A DNA stretch of 64,000 nt from Clostridium fungisolvens (GTDB taxonomy: Bacteria; Bacillota; Clostridia; Clostridiales; Clostridiaceae): positions 4,960,001 through 5,024,000 of the forward strand of contig NZ_BLZR01000001.1 in assembly GCF_014193895.1 (NCBI RefSeq), given 5' to 3'. Position numbers and translations under genes: made by a program. Within the stretch, counting starts at the first letter, position 1. Every line of letters begins with the position of its first letter. This document shows, in pieces, positions 44,473 to 54,257 of this stretch. Under the pieces are notes generated by a model. The model did not search any database and was not told the origin of the DNA. It saw only the letters and a program-made list of their open reading frames with translations.

Positions 44473-45633
44473 ATGGTAGAAAGTTTAAGACATGACTTTA
44501 AGGCTATTTTTGAAACTGAGGAAGAGGGGGTATACTTTGCTCCAGGAAGAGTAAACCTCATTGGCGAGCATACTGATTACAATGGAGGTAATGTATTTCC
44601 TTGTGCATTAACTTTTGGGACATATGCTATTGCAAAAAAGAGATCAGATAAAAAGGTGAGAATGTATTCTAAAAACTTTGAGAATCTTGGAATAATAGAG
44701 TTTGAATTAGATGAGTTAACTTATGAGAAAGAGCATGACTGGGTTAACTATCCAAAGGGTGTTTTATGGGCATTTAGCGAAAATGGATATAAACTAGATT
44801 GTGGATTAGATGTGCTTTTTTATGGAAATATACCTAATGGTGCGGGTTTGTCTTCATCGGCATCAATTGAACTTGCTACTGCAGTAATATTAAAAGATTT
44901 ATTTGCTTTTGATTTAGATATGATAGACATGGTAAAGATTGGTAAGCAGGCTGAAAATAGCTTCATAGGAGTAAACTGCGGTATAATGGATCAATTTGCT
45001 ATAGGAATGGGCAAAGAAGGGTGTGCTATTCTACTAGATACCAATACATTAAAGTATGATTATGCTAAGTTAGATATAGAAGGGTCATCAATCGTAATAG
45101 CAAATACAAATAAGAGAAGAGGACTAGCTGATTCAAAGTACAATGAAAGAAGAAGCCAGTGTGAAGAAGCATTAAAAGACTTACAAGTAGAATTAGATAT
45201 AAAGTCCTTAGGTGAACTTAAGGAAGAAGAATTTGAAAAATATAAACACCTAATCAAAGATGAAGTTAATATAAGAAGAGCTAAGCATGCAGTTTATGAA
45301 AATCAAAGGACATTAAGAGCTGTTGAAGCCTTAAATAATAAAGATATAGAACTATTTGGTAAGTTAATGAATGATTCACATATATCGTTAAGGGATGATT
45401 ATGAAGTTACTGGAATAGAGCTTGATACATTAGTAGAACTTGCATGGGCACAAAATGGTGTTATAGGTTCAAGAATGACTGGAGCGGGTTTTGGTGGATG
45501 TACAGTAAGTATAGTAAACAATGATGCGGTAGAAGAATTTATTAATAATGTAGGTTCTAATTACAAAGATAAGATAGGATATGAAGCAACCTTTTATGTA
45601 GCTCAAATAGGCGATGGTGCTAGAAAATTATAA
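44473..45633 (+). CDS. galK: Galactokinase
   Basis: This 386-residue GHMP kinase has the galactokinase signature GRVNLIGEHTDYNGG (near 26-40), ATP loop PNGAGLSSSASIE, and the C-terminal GAGFGGC loop. It phosphorylates alpha-D-galactose at C1, the first step of the Leloir pathway. RBS GGGAGGA. It heads galK-galE-galT in Leloir order. Confidence 0.97.
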   Translation: MVESLRHDFKAIFETEEEGVYFAPGRVNLIGEHTDYNGGNVFPCALTFGTYAIAKKRSDKKVRMYSKNFENLGIIEFELDELTYEKEHDWVNYPKGVLWAFSENGYKLDCGLDVLFYGNIPNGAGLSSSASIELATAVILKDLFAFDLDMIDMVKIGKQAENSFIGVNCGIMDQFAIGMGKEGCAILLDTNTLKYDYAKLDIEGSSIVIANTNKRRGLADSKYNERRSQCEEALKDLQVELDIKSLGELKEEEFEKYKHLIKDEVNIRRAKHAVYENQRTLRAVEALNNKDIELFGKLMNDSHISLRDDYEVTGIELDTLVELAWAQNGVIGSRMTGAGFGGCTVSIVNNDAVEEFINNVGSNYKDKIGYEATFYVAQIGDGARKL

Positions 45634-45698
45634 GGACAACTGTTAAACTATTATAGAAGTAGTAAAATTTTAACTATAATATGTAGGAGATGATTGTT

Positions 45699-46688
45699 GT
45701 GAGTATATTAGTTTGTGGTGGAGCAGGGTATATAGGTTCTCATTGTGTGTACGAGCTTGTTGAAAGAGGAGAAGAAGTTGTCGTTGTTGATAATCTCCAA
45801 ACTGGACATAAAGAGGCTTTACATCCGGAGGCTAAGTTCTATGAAGGGGATATAAGAGATTATAGTTTTCTTGATAAGGTTTTTAAAGATAATAATATAG
45901 AAGGCGTAATTCACTTTGCAGCAAATTCACTTGTAGGTGAAAGTATGCAATTGCCTTTAAAATATTACAATAATAATGTTTATGGAACTGAAGTTTTACT
46001 TCAAGCAATGGTTGATAATGATGTAAAGAAAATAGTATTCTCGTCAACTGCAGCAGTTTATGGTGAACCAGATATAATTCCTATAACTGAGACAAATAAG
46101 ACAGAACCAACTAATACTTATGGTGAGACAAAGCTTGCCATGGAGAAGATGATGAAATGGGCTGATAAAGCATATGGACTTAAGTATATAGCACTTAGAT
46201 ACTTTAATGTTGCAGGGGCTCATCCAAATGGGTTAATAGGAGAGGCTCATAATCCTGAAACTCATTTAATTCCACTTATATTACAAGTACCTTTAAATAA
46301 AAGAGAAAAGATAAGTATTTATGGGGAAGATTATGATACTAAGGATGGAACATGTATAAGAGATTATATCCATGTAAAAGATCTTATAGATGCACATATA
46401 TTAGCCTTTAATAAGTTAAGAGATGGATGGCAAAGTGATGTTTTTAACTTAGGGAATGGCAGTGGTTTCACTGTTAAAGAAATGATAGATGCAGCTAGAA
46501 AGGTTACATCCCATTCAATACCAGCAGAAGTATGTCCAAGAAGGGCTGGAGATCCAGCAGTTCTTATTGCATCAAGTGAAAAAGCTAAAAATGTTTTAGG
46601 CTGGCAGCCTAAGTATAATAATGTTGAAGAGATAATAGCAGCTGCTTGGAAGTTCCATGAGAGTCATGTAAACGGCTTTGAGGAATAA
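45699..46688 (+). CDS. galE: UDP-glucose 4-epimerase
   Basis: The start is GTG 45699, behind TAGGAGATG; the ATG at 45690 is part of the RBS. The 329-residue extended SDR has NAD motif GGAGYIG (7-13), catalytic STAAVYG and YGETK. It interconverts UDP-galactose and UDP-glucose. Second gene of the gal operon. Confidence 0.96.
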   Translation: MSILVCGGAGYIGSHCVYELVERGEEVVVVDNLQTGHKEALHPEAKFYEGDIRDYSFLDKVFKDNNIEGVIHFAANSLVGESMQLPLKYYNNNVYGTEVLLQAMVDNDVKKIVFSSTAAVYGEPDIIPITETNKTEPTNTYGETKLAMEKMMKWADKAYGLKYIALRYFNVAGAHPNGLIGEAHNPETHLIPLILQVPLNKREKISIYGEDYDTKDGTCIRDYIHVKDLIDAHILAFNKLRDGWQSDVFNLGNGSGFTVKEMIDAARKVTSHSIPAEVCPRRAGDPAVLIASSEKAKNVLGWQPKYNNVEEIIAAAWKFHESHVNGFEE

Positions 46689-46721
46689 AAAGCTACTTTA
46701 AATTATAGGGGATATGAAGAA

Positions 46722-48233
46722 ATGGATATAAATATTTCAAAAGAGATAGAAAGACTATTAGAATATGCTATAAATAAGGAATTAATTGATTCACTGGATA
46801 GGATATATACAAGGAATAGATTAATGGAAGTATTGCAGTTGCAAGAACTTGAGTGTATTGGAGCAGGCGAAGAATTTGAAGAATTAGAGCCTATATTAGA
46901 TAACATACTCACTTGGGCATTGGACAATAATATTCTAAAAGATAGTGGGTTTGTTTCTAGAGATTTATTTGATACAAAAGTTATGGGATGCCTTATAGGT
47001 AGACCTTCTGAAGTAATACAAAAGTTCTACTCTTTATATGACTTAGATAAAAAAAAGGCTACTGAATTTTTTTATAATCTGAGCATAGATTCCAATTATG
47101 TAAGAATGGATAGAATCAAAAAGAATTTGAGTTGGAAGGTAAATACTGAATATGGAGATATAGATATAACTATAAATTTATCTAAACCAGAGAAAGACCC
47201 TAAAGAAATAGCAAAAGCTAAAAGTATTCCATCAAGCTCATATCCCAAATGTCTTTTATGTAAGGAAAATGAAGGCTATGAAGGAACATTAAATCATCCA
47301 GCAAGACAAAATCATAGAATAATTCCATTAGAGCTTAATAAAGAGACGTGGTACCTTCAATATTCACCTTATATTTATTATAATGAGCATTGTATTGTAT
47401 TAAAAGATAAGCATGAAGAAATGAAGTTAACAAAAAGTACATTCGTAAGATTACTACAATTTGTTGAAAGGTTTCCTCATTACTTTATAGGTTCTAATGC
47501 AGACCTGCCTATTGTAGGAGGATCCATCTTAACACATGATCATTTTCAAGGTGGAAATTATGAATTTGCAATGGCTGTAGCTCCTATCGAAAAAAGTTAT
47601 ACAGTTAAGGGCTTTGAAGAAATATCAATAGGAAGGGTAAAATGGCCAATGAGTGTTATTAGATTACAATCTAATAGCATAGAGAAGCTAACGAAGTTTT
47701 CTGATTATATTTTTACTAAATGGAAAAGTTATTCTGATCAGTTAGTAGATGTTATTGCATTTACAGAAAATGTACCTCATAACACAATAACTCCTATTGC
47801 TAGAAGAAGAGGAGACTTATTTGAAATTGATTTAGTGCTTAGAAATAATAGGACTTCGCAAGAGTATCCATTCGGAATCTTTCATCCACATGAAGAGCTT
47901 CATCATATAAAGAAGGAAAATATAGGACTTATAGAAGTAATGGGCTTAGCAGTACTTCCACCTAGGTTGAAGGATGAGTTGAAGGAGTTAGAAGGGTATT
48001 TAATAAATAAAGAGAAAATACAAAGTGTTCAAGAGAATTCTAATATATTTAAGCATAAAAAGTGGGCAGAAGATATAACTTGTAAATATAGTAATATAGA
48101 TGATACTAATGTTGAGAAAATAATTAAACAAGAAGTTGGATTAAAGTTTATAAAGGTTCTTGAGCATGCAGGTGTATTTAAGAGAGATGAAGCAGGTTTA
48201 AAAGCTTTTGATGACTTTATAATGAATTTATAG
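46722..48233 (+). CDS. galT: UDP-glucose-hexose-1-phosphate uridylyltransferase (type 2)
   Basis: This 503-residue protein belongs to the long Firmicute GalT class, unlike the about 350-residue E. coli type. It has the N-terminal LLEYAINKELI region, CLLCKENEGYEG, HCIVLKDKHEEM, and GSILTHDHFQGGNYEFAM with catalytic His residues. It transfers UMP between glucose and galactose 1-phosphates. It is last in the gal operon, 33 bases after galE; a terminator follows. Confidence 0.96.
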   Translation: MDINISKEIERLLEYAINKELIDSLDRIYTRNRLMEVLQLQELECIGAGEEFEELEPILDNILTWALDNNILKDSGFVSRDLFDTKVMGCLIGRPSEVIQKFYSLYDLDKKKATEFFYNLSIDSNYVRMDRIKKNLSWKVNTEYGDIDITINLSKPEKDPKEIAKAKSIPSSSYPKCLLCKENEGYEGTLNHPARQNHRIIPLELNKETWYLQYSPYIYYNEHCIVLKDKHEEMKLTKSTFVRLLQFVERFPHYFIGSNADLPIVGGSILTHDHFQGGNYEFAMAVAPIEKSYTVKGFEEISIGRVKWPMSVIRLQSNSIEKLTKFSDYIFTKWKSYSDQLVDVIAFTENVPHNTITPIARRRGDLFEIDLVLRNNRTSQEYPFGIFHPHEELHHIKKENIGLIEVMGLAVLPPRLKDELKELEGYLINKEKIQSVQENSNIFKHKKWAEDITCKYSNIDDTNVEKIIKQEVGLKFIKVLEHAGVFKRDEAGLKAFDDFIMNL

Positions 48234-48302
48234 TATTAAATACGAAATTGAATTTATTCTCCTGACAATCTTTAAAGCATATTTAAAGAAATATAGAAAA
48301 AC

Positions 48303-48340
48303 AAAAAGGCCGCTAATGAAATCACATTAGCGGCTTTTCT
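48303..48340. terminator. Bidirectional terminator
   Basis: AAAAAGGCCGCTAATG pairs with CATTAGCGGCTTTT, between galT and the convergent protease gene. Confidence 0.9.
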
Positions 48341-48342
48341 TG

Positions 48343-50370
48343 TTAAAAAGTAGCTTTTAAATTGTATTTAGTAGCAGTGCTATAAGCACTATTATATCCA
48401 AACACTAGTATATAGTAAGTACCAGATGCTGATGGAGTATAGCTTATACTCTCAGAAGTTGTGGAACCATTAATTGATTTTGCAACTAAAGTGCCACTGT
48501 TATTATATAGGTATAAATCATAATCCTTTGGTAAGTTTGTTAGGCTTATACTTATAGGTTTTCCAGCGGTAGCACTTAATTTATAGTAATCTTTATCAGT
48601 TGATGTAGCTATATATGAACTATAGGTTGTACCAGAAGTTATAGCATAGGCTTGGCTTGTAGAGTCATTTGGTTCATATGGATCGCTTACTGATGTAGAA
48701 CCTATTCCAACAGTAGTAAATGCGTTATTTACTGCTGTTACTTCTGCACTAGAAGCTCCATATAAGTCGGTTGCAGCTTTTACCAGAGCATTTCTAGCAC
48801 CAAGGAAATCTGTTGATGCAGTCATATAGGTAGTTAATCCTCTATAATATATCTTAGAAGTTTTTTCACAACCAAGAGCTTGAGCAACAAGATAAGCTGC
48901 TTTATTAGTTATACCACTGTTTGTATGAACTCCACCATAATCACTTGTAGTATGAACATAGTTACTATAGGTAGCTGGTTGTCCATATAACGTAGGGTCA
49001 GCTAGACTTCTTAACGCATCGCCAGCAGTTCCAGGAGTATATACATCATCTCCTACTACCCAATCAGCTGAGTTAAACTGCCATGTTCCTCCGCTTTTAA
49101 CATTATATTTATCATATGTCTCAATTAACACACCCAATACGTCTGACATTGATTCATTTAAGGCACCTGGCTCATCCTGATAGTTAAGATTAGCTGTGTA
49201 TTGAGTTACTCCGTGGGTTAATTCATGACCTATTACATCTAAATCTCCACTAAGGTAGGTAAAGGTAGTACCATCACCATCACCATAAACCATTTGGTTG
49301 CCATCCCAATAAGCGTTGTTATATGCAGTATCATAATGTGTTGTTGATATTATTGACATACCATTATTATCTATACTATTTCTTCCAAGAAGATTTTTGT
49401 AAAAATCATAAACTACTCCTGCAAAATAATGAGCACTTACAGATGCCTTAAAAGCAGTTGTATTGAATGTAGAAGAACTGTTAACTACTAGAGTACCTGG
49501 TTCTACTTGTTTGTTGTTTGCAGTATAAGTCTTTATTTGACCTGCCATTGGTTTAGTTGTATCTATCATTTGATATGATGATCCAGAAAGATATAAGTTT
49601 AATGCTTTAGTGCTTCCATCCACTGCAGTTCCTGTTCCGGTAGTAGCTCCATCAAATCTTATCTTGCTTTGTTTATCAATTACATTTCCAGAGGTTACAT
49701 CAATAAATACATCCCAGTTAGCTATTTCTGGGTCTAAATAATAGATGTTAACTTTGTAGGTCTCATAAGCCTTACCATCTAATACAATTACTTGTTTTTC
49801 AACAGTAGGGTCTTTGCTTAAAGAGTTAAATTTAAATTGTTTTTTTGCTATATCAATAGCTTGTTTATCTGTTATGGTTGAGGTTACCAATGACTTTGGA
49901 GAATCTATATCATTGGCTACTGATCCAGATATATTAGAAACAATACCGTCTTTGTTAAATTGAACTAATATTTCTGCACCTCTTACAGGTATACCATTCA
50001 TCAATTGAGCAACCTTTACATTGGTAAATCCTAAATTATCCTTATTGATTGATAAAATCTTAAAGTTATTAGAATCACCTTTTACACCAAACAAGGCTTT
50101 GTTGTCTTCAAGAAATGTTAAAACAGACTTTTCGTCAATATTTTGTTTCTCTGAAAGTTTTCCTGAAACAAAGACATGCAGCTTTCCATCCTTTTCATTA
50201 CTTTTATGAAGATCAGCTTTTAACTTTCCTTCACTTAATTTAGAAAGCTTGTCCATTATCTCTGTTTTTTTGTCATTAGTATTGATACTTGGTTCTAATG
50301 CTTTAGCCTGTGCCGCATATGTGGTAATTACTGATAAAGCTATTAGAGATGAAATAATTTTTTTCTTCAT
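48343..50370 (-). CDS. Secreted thermolysin-like (M4) metalloprotease with PPC domain
   Basis: This 675-residue preproenzyme has a signal peptide (ISSLIALSVITTYAAQAKA). An FTP/PepSY propeptide to about 230 is followed by the M4 catalytic domain. Zinc ligands are H382 and H386 (HELTH, general base E383) and E406 (GALNESMSD), the 24-residue spacing of thermolysin. Later HTNSGI supplies the substrate His. A pre-peptidase C-terminal (PPC) domain fills the last about 90 residues (DPYEPNDSTSQAYAI, YYILVFG). It is a neutral protease degrading outside proteins. RBS AAGGGGGA. Monocistronic. Confidence 0.96.
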   Translation of the reverse strand: MKKKIISSLIALSVITTYAAQAKALEPSINTNDKKTEIMDKLSKLSEGKLKADLHKSNEKDGKLHVFVSGKLSEKQNIDEKSVLTFLEDNKALFGVKGDSNNFKILSINKDNLGFTNVKVAQLMNGIPVRGAEILVQFNKDGIVSNISGSVANDIDSPKSLVTSTITDKQAIDIAKKQFKFNSLSKDPTVEKQVIVLDGKAYETYKVNIYYLDPEIANWDVFIDVTSGNVIDKQSKIRFDGATTGTGTAVDGSTKALNLYLSGSSYQMIDTTKPMAGQIKTYTANNKQVEPGTLVVNSSSTFNTTAFKASVSAHYFAGVVYDFYKNLLGRNSIDNNGMSIISTTHYDTAYNNAYWDGNQMVYGDGDGTTFTYLSGDLDVIGHELTHGVTQYTANLNYQDEPGALNESMSDVLGVLIETYDKYNVKSGGTWQFNSADWVVGDDVYTPGTAGDALRSLADPTLYGQPATYSNYVHTTSDYGGVHTNSGITNKAAYLVAQALGCEKTSKIYYRGLTTYMTASTDFLGARNALVKAATDLYGASSAEVTAVNNAFTTVGIGSTSVSDPYEPNDSTSQAYAITSGTTYSSYIATSTDKDYYKLSATAGKPISISLTNLPKDYDLYLYNNSGTLVAKSINGSTTSESISYTPSASGTYYILVFGYNSAYSTATKYNLKATF

Positions 50371-50766
50371 TTTAGTTCCCCCTTTTTATAGACTTGTTTA
50401 TAACTCTAAATAAATGTCCCTTAAACCAGAATTATTGCCCCAAAATTCTTGGCCAGAGAATATTTAAACCACAGTAATACAATGGTTTAAGTTAACAGAT
50501 TAAAGAGTTTAATTTATATTATATCTTTCGAGTAAATATATAAAGTTTCATTTTTTTGGGAATTTGGTTAAAAAAGGCGAAATATCTTTGTGGACGTAGG
50601 AAAAGCTTTAATTATCTCATATTTACAATTGTTGAATTATTTTGTTAATAAAATAATAAAATAATTAAAATAATAAAAACTATTGAATGATAACTGAGTT
50701 ACATAATGTTGTTATTAGGGCTTTGTATTTAATAATATATAATTTAAAATCCATTAGATAAGTATA
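50371..50766. other. Intergenic region between divergent protease and metal-operon genes
   Basis: Very AT-rich with (AATAAAAT)-like runs near 50640-50690. No gene seen; protease promoter presumably here. Confidence 0.4.
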
Positions 50767-50795
50767 AATAATTATATAAGATGAATATAATTATT
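50767..50795. promoter_or_regulatory. Inverted repeat before the COG0523 operon, candidate metal-regulator site
   Basis: AATAATTATAT and ATATAATTATT are perfect 11-base arms around AAGATGA, 100 bases before the first gene. The shape is Fur/Zur-box-like, but the bias to A and T lowers its weight. Confidence 0.35.
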
Positions 50796-50895
50796 AAGGC
50801 AATAAAATGGGCAATTGTGGATATGTATAAATTTTAAACTTAATTTATATTTAAGACTTCTATTTCCTAAGAAATATATAAGGGGGACATTATAA

Positions 50896-51864
50896 ATGAA
50901 GATTGACATAATTTCAGGCTTCTTAGGGTCAGGTAAGACTACATTGATAAAAAAACTCATTAGCGAACAATTATATAAGGAAAGAGTAGTAGTTATAGAA
51001 AATGAATATGGTGAAGTAGGTATAGATGGTTCTTTACTCTGTGAAAATGATATAAAAGTAAAAGAACTTATATCTGGTTGTATATGCTGTAGTATAGCTA
51101 ATGATTTTGTTGAAAGTATTGATGACATATTAAAAGAGTATAATCCAGATAGATTAATCATAGAGCCATCAGGTGTAGCAAAGCTATCAAAAGTAGTATC
51201 ACTTGTTAGAACACGTGGGACTATAGGAAATAAGAAAATTAATATCCAAGCTGTGGTGGTTGATATAAAAAATTTTGATATGTATATAACAAATTTTGGA
51301 GAGTTTTATACAAATCAGATAGTTAATGCTAGGACTGTAATACTCAGTAGAACTCAAAATACAAGTGATCAGGAACTTACTCATGTAGTTATGGCCATCA
51401 GAAAGATAAATCCAAGATGTTCTATAATAACAACACCGTGGGATAGATTGTCTTCTCAAAGAATACTAACCGTTTGCGAACAAAGACTAGAAGATTTAAT
51501 GAGAGACTCTAATCAAGCAAGAAAAACTTTAAACGTTACGCATGTTATAAGAGATTCTAGAATAACTACCAATAGTGCTGCAAAGGATGTATTTGAAGTC
51601 TGGTCTAAAGAAATTACAGATAGGTTTAGTATTGAGCAGATCAAGATTATATTAGATAAATTAAAAGATGAGAGGGTGGTTGGACTTATTATACGGGCTA
51701 AAGGAATTATTGAATTAGATGATGATAAGTGGATTCAATTTGATTACATTCATGACTATATAAATATAAATTATATAAAAGCTAAAGATTCAAGACGAGT
51801 TTCTGTAATAGGAATTGATTTGAATATACCAATGATAGAAGAACTATTTTCTTCTCATTTATAA
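50896..51864 (+). CDS. COG0523 (CobW/ZNG1-type) metal-chaperone GTPase
   Basis: This 322-residue G3E-family GTPase has Walker A GFLGSGKTT (8-16), the metal-binding GCICCS (61-66, CxCC at 62-65), a switch with IEPSG, and a C-terminal CobW_C domain (from about 215). Such proteins hand Zn, Co or Fe to client proteins using GTP. RBS AAGGGGGA. It is first of an operon with a second GTPase and two membrane proteins, spacing 24, 11 and 11 bases. Confidence 0.92.
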   Translation: MKIDIISGFLGSGKTTLIKKLISEQLYKERVVVIENEYGEVGIDGSLLCENDIKVKELISGCICCSIANDFVESIDDILKEYNPDRLIIEPSGVAKLSKVVSLVRTRGTIGNKKINIQAVVVDIKNFDMYITNFGEFYTNQIVNARTVILSRTQNTSDQELTHVVMAIRKINPRCSIITTPWDRLSSQRILTVCEQRLEDLMRDSNQARKTLNVTHVIRDSRITTNSAAKDVFEVWSKEITDRFSIEQIKIILDKLKDERVVGLIIRAKGIIELDDDKWIQFDYIHDYININYIKAKDSRRVSVIGIDLNIPMIEELFSSHL

Positions 51865-51888
51865 ATTTGATTGCTCTAGGAGGGAATA

Positions 51889-52488
51889 ATGCTAAAGAAA
51901 ATTGAAGTAGAACTTATTACTGGTTTTTTGAGTGCTGGAAAAACGTCGTTTCTCCAGTCATTTATAGATATATCAAAGAAAGAAGGGTCTGAAACACTAA
52001 TAATACAATGTGAGAATGGCAGAGCTCAGCTGTCTGAACAATTCTTAAACAAGAAAAAGCTTGTACTAAGGAAGTATAAAAACAATCAAGATTTAGATTA
52101 TAAAAGTTTTTTAAATAATATAAACTTTCATGATCCTAAAAGGATTGTAATTGAATGCAATGGAGTCTGTAATCTAGATGAGTTTCTAATCTTCTTAAAT
52201 TCGGATAATTTAAGAAAAAGAATAAAAGTTACAGGAATAATTACAGTAGTTGATTGCGTCACAATGAATATGTTTTTAAAGAATATGCCATCTATGATCC
52301 TTCCAAATCTTAGAGCTGCTGATTTAATAGTATTAAATAATTGTGATTCTGTAGGGCTAAAGAAAGCGGAAGAAATGGAACAAACATTAAAAGATATTAA
52401 CCTTCATGCACATATATTAAGATGTCATAGTTCCATCAATCTTGATGAAGATGTAAGAAATTGTGCTATAATTAAAAAATTTATTTAA
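51889..52488 (+). CDS. Short COG0523-like GTPase without CxCC motif
   Basis: This 199-residue protein has Walker A GFLSAGKTS (12-20), then IECNGVCN at the place of the IEPSG switch, and VVDCVTMN plus LIVLNNCD (guanine-recognition-like NNCD instead of NKxD). Compared with the gene before it, the CxCC metal motif and the whole C-terminal CobW_C domain are absent. It could be a regulatory or partner subunit of the first GTPase. RBS TAGGAGGG. Confidence 0.85.
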   Translation: MLKKIEVELITGFLSAGKTSFLQSFIDISKKEGSETLIIQCENGRAQLSEQFLNKKKLVLRKYKNNQDLDYKSFLNNINFHDPKRIVIECNGVCNLDEFLIFLNSDNLRKRIKVTGIITVVDCVTMNMFLKNMPSMILPNLRAADLIVLNNCDSVGLKKAEEMEQTLKDINLHAHILRCHSSINLDEDVRNCAIIKKFI

Positions 52489-52499
52489 AGAGGATTAAA

Positions 52500-53402
52500 A
52501 TGAATAATGTTATTGGAATAGTTCAATATTTTTCACTTATTTTTGCTAGCATATTTTTAGAGGCATTGCCATTCATAATAATTGGTGCACTAGTATCTGC
52601 CTTTATCCAAACATTCTTAGATGAGCAGCTTATAAAAAAAGTTATACCTAAGAATAAAATATTAGGTGGAATAATAGCTGCTTTGGTAGGAATGATTTTT
52701 CCGGTATGTGAATGTGCGACGGTACCAATTGGGAGAGGATTAATAAAGAAAGGAGTGCCTCTAAATGTTGCTGTAACATATATGCTTGCAACTCCTATAA
52801 TAAATCCTGTTGTTTTGATGTCTACTTATTATGCCTTTAATGGAAGTATAAAAGTATTACTTTATAGAGCTGGATTTGGGCTCATAATAGCAATTACAGT
52901 TGGATATATAATAGATATATTAAATGGAGATTCAAATGTTCTATCTGAAAGAGGGGTCTTTGTAGAAGATAAATGCAATTGTGGATGTAGTGGATATCAA
53001 AGTAATAAATCGAAATTGTTAACTATTTTGAACCATTCATCCAAGGAATTATACGATATAGGAAAGTACTTCATAATTGGTGCAGCATTAGCTGCATTAT
53101 GCCAAGTACTCATTCCAAGGGACAAGCTAACTATGGTAGGACAAAATATCCCTATATCAATAATTGTAATGATGCTTTTTGCATTTTTATCATCACTATG
53201 CTCAGAAGCTGATGCCTTTGTTGCAAGTACATTTTTAGGTAGCTTTAGCCTAGGTGCAGTTATGTCATTTTTGATTCTTGGCCCAATGATAGATTTAAAA
53301 AATACAGTAATGCTGTTTTCAACATTTAAGAAAAGTTTTGTATTTAAGCTGCTATTTTGCATATTTTCACTTTGTTTTATAGCTGCCTGTTTAATATATT
53401 AG
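52500..53402 (+). CDS. Permease, DUF318/YcgR type
   Basis: This 300-residue membrane protein has about eight helices. The family signature PVCECATVPIGRGLIKKGVP lies at about 71-90, followed by YMLATPIINPVV and, in the second half, SSLCSEADAFVAS. A cytoplasmic loop holds CNCGCSG (about 160-166), a possible metal site. DUF318 permeases couple with TIGR03943 proteins, as in the ycgR-ycgQ pair. Transported substrate is unproven; the GTPase neighbours suggest metal. RBS AAGAGG. Confidence 0.9.
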   Translation: MNNVIGIVQYFSLIFASIFLEALPFIIIGALVSAFIQTFLDEQLIKKVIPKNKILGGIIAALVGMIFPVCECATVPIGRGLIKKGVPLNVAVTYMLATPIINPVVLMSTYYAFNGSIKVLLYRAGFGLIIAITVGYIIDILNGDSNVLSERGVFVEDKCNCGCSGYQSNKSKLLTILNHSSKELYDIGKYFIIGAALAALCQVLIPRDKLTMVGQNIPISIIVMMLFAFLSSLCSEADAFVASTFLGSFSLGAVMSFLILGPMIDLKNTVMLFSTFKKSFVFKLLFCIFSLCFIAACLIY

Positions 53403-53413
53403 GGGGTGAAGCT

Positions 53414-54157
53414 ATGAAAAAATTTAATATCAATGAACTTATATGGTTTTTAATTTTGGTTCTTAGCTCTCTACTGTTAATGTATCTTTTAAAAACATCG
53501 AGTATAGCTAATTTTGTGCATCCTAAAATGAATAAATACTTGATTTTCGCCATAGGAGTACTTCTAGTTATAGCTTTCATACAATTTTTTAAGATATTTA
53601 CTGTACCTGATAGAGGGGGAATAAGAAAGGATTATTTTATATTTATAGCTGCCATTCTCGCAATAGGATTAGCTACTAATAAGGACATGGGAACTGAGGG
53701 TATAAATTTAAAGGGAATAAAGCTTTCGACAAGGAGTTATTGGGATGTAACTGGAGATAATCATCATCATTTTGATAAGATTCCTGATGGTGTGATAGAG
53801 TTAATTGGTGAGAATTATTATTGTTATTTAGAGGATATAGAAAAGAATATGGATAAGTTTAAAGGTCGTAAGGTTTTAACAGAAGGACTTGTATATAAGA
53901 ATAGTAGCATGAATAAAAATGAGTTTATAATAGCTAGAAGTGTAATGAGTTGCTGTGCAGCAGATTCTCAAATAATTGGCATAAAGATTATATCTCAATT
54001 TGATAAAACATATGATGGACAATGGGTTCGGATTAAAGGTACATTAAGTAGTACTACAGTTTATGAAGGTAATAAACTTATTGAAGTACCTATTATTAAA
54101 TCTGAGAGTATTGAAGTGACTAAAAAACCTTCTAATCAATATATATATCAAAATTAA
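53414..54157 (+). CDS. TIGR03943/YcgQ-type membrane protein
   Basis: The start is ATG 53414, behind AGGGGGTGAAG; an upstream ATG (53357) lies inside the permease gene. The 247-residue product has three N-terminal helices (about 10-100), then an outer domain with a His cluster (DNHHHF, about 121) and the conserved RSVMSCCAADSQIIG. TIGR03943 proteins nearly always follow a DUF318 permease; the His and Cys motifs suggest metal capture. Last gene of the operon. Confidence 0.9.
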   Translation: MKKFNINELIWFLILVLSSLLLMYLLKTSSIANFVHPKMNKYLIFAIGVLLVIAFIQFFKIFTVPDRGGIRKDYFIFIAAILAIGLATNKDMGTEGINLKGIKLSTRSYWDVTGDNHHHFDKIPDGVIELIGENYYCYLEDIEKNMDKFKGRKVLTEGLVYKNSSMNKNEFIIARSVMSCCAADSQIIGIKIISQFDKTYDGQWVRIKGTLSSTTVYEGNKLIEVPIIKSESIEVTKKPSNQYIYQN

Positions 54158-54257
54158 AAGTAAATATATAAATAGATGTTAATCTCAGTGACTTAATTAC
54201 GATATTAAAGTAATAGAATAAATTAATTATTATAAGCGGAAATACGATGAGGTTAAG

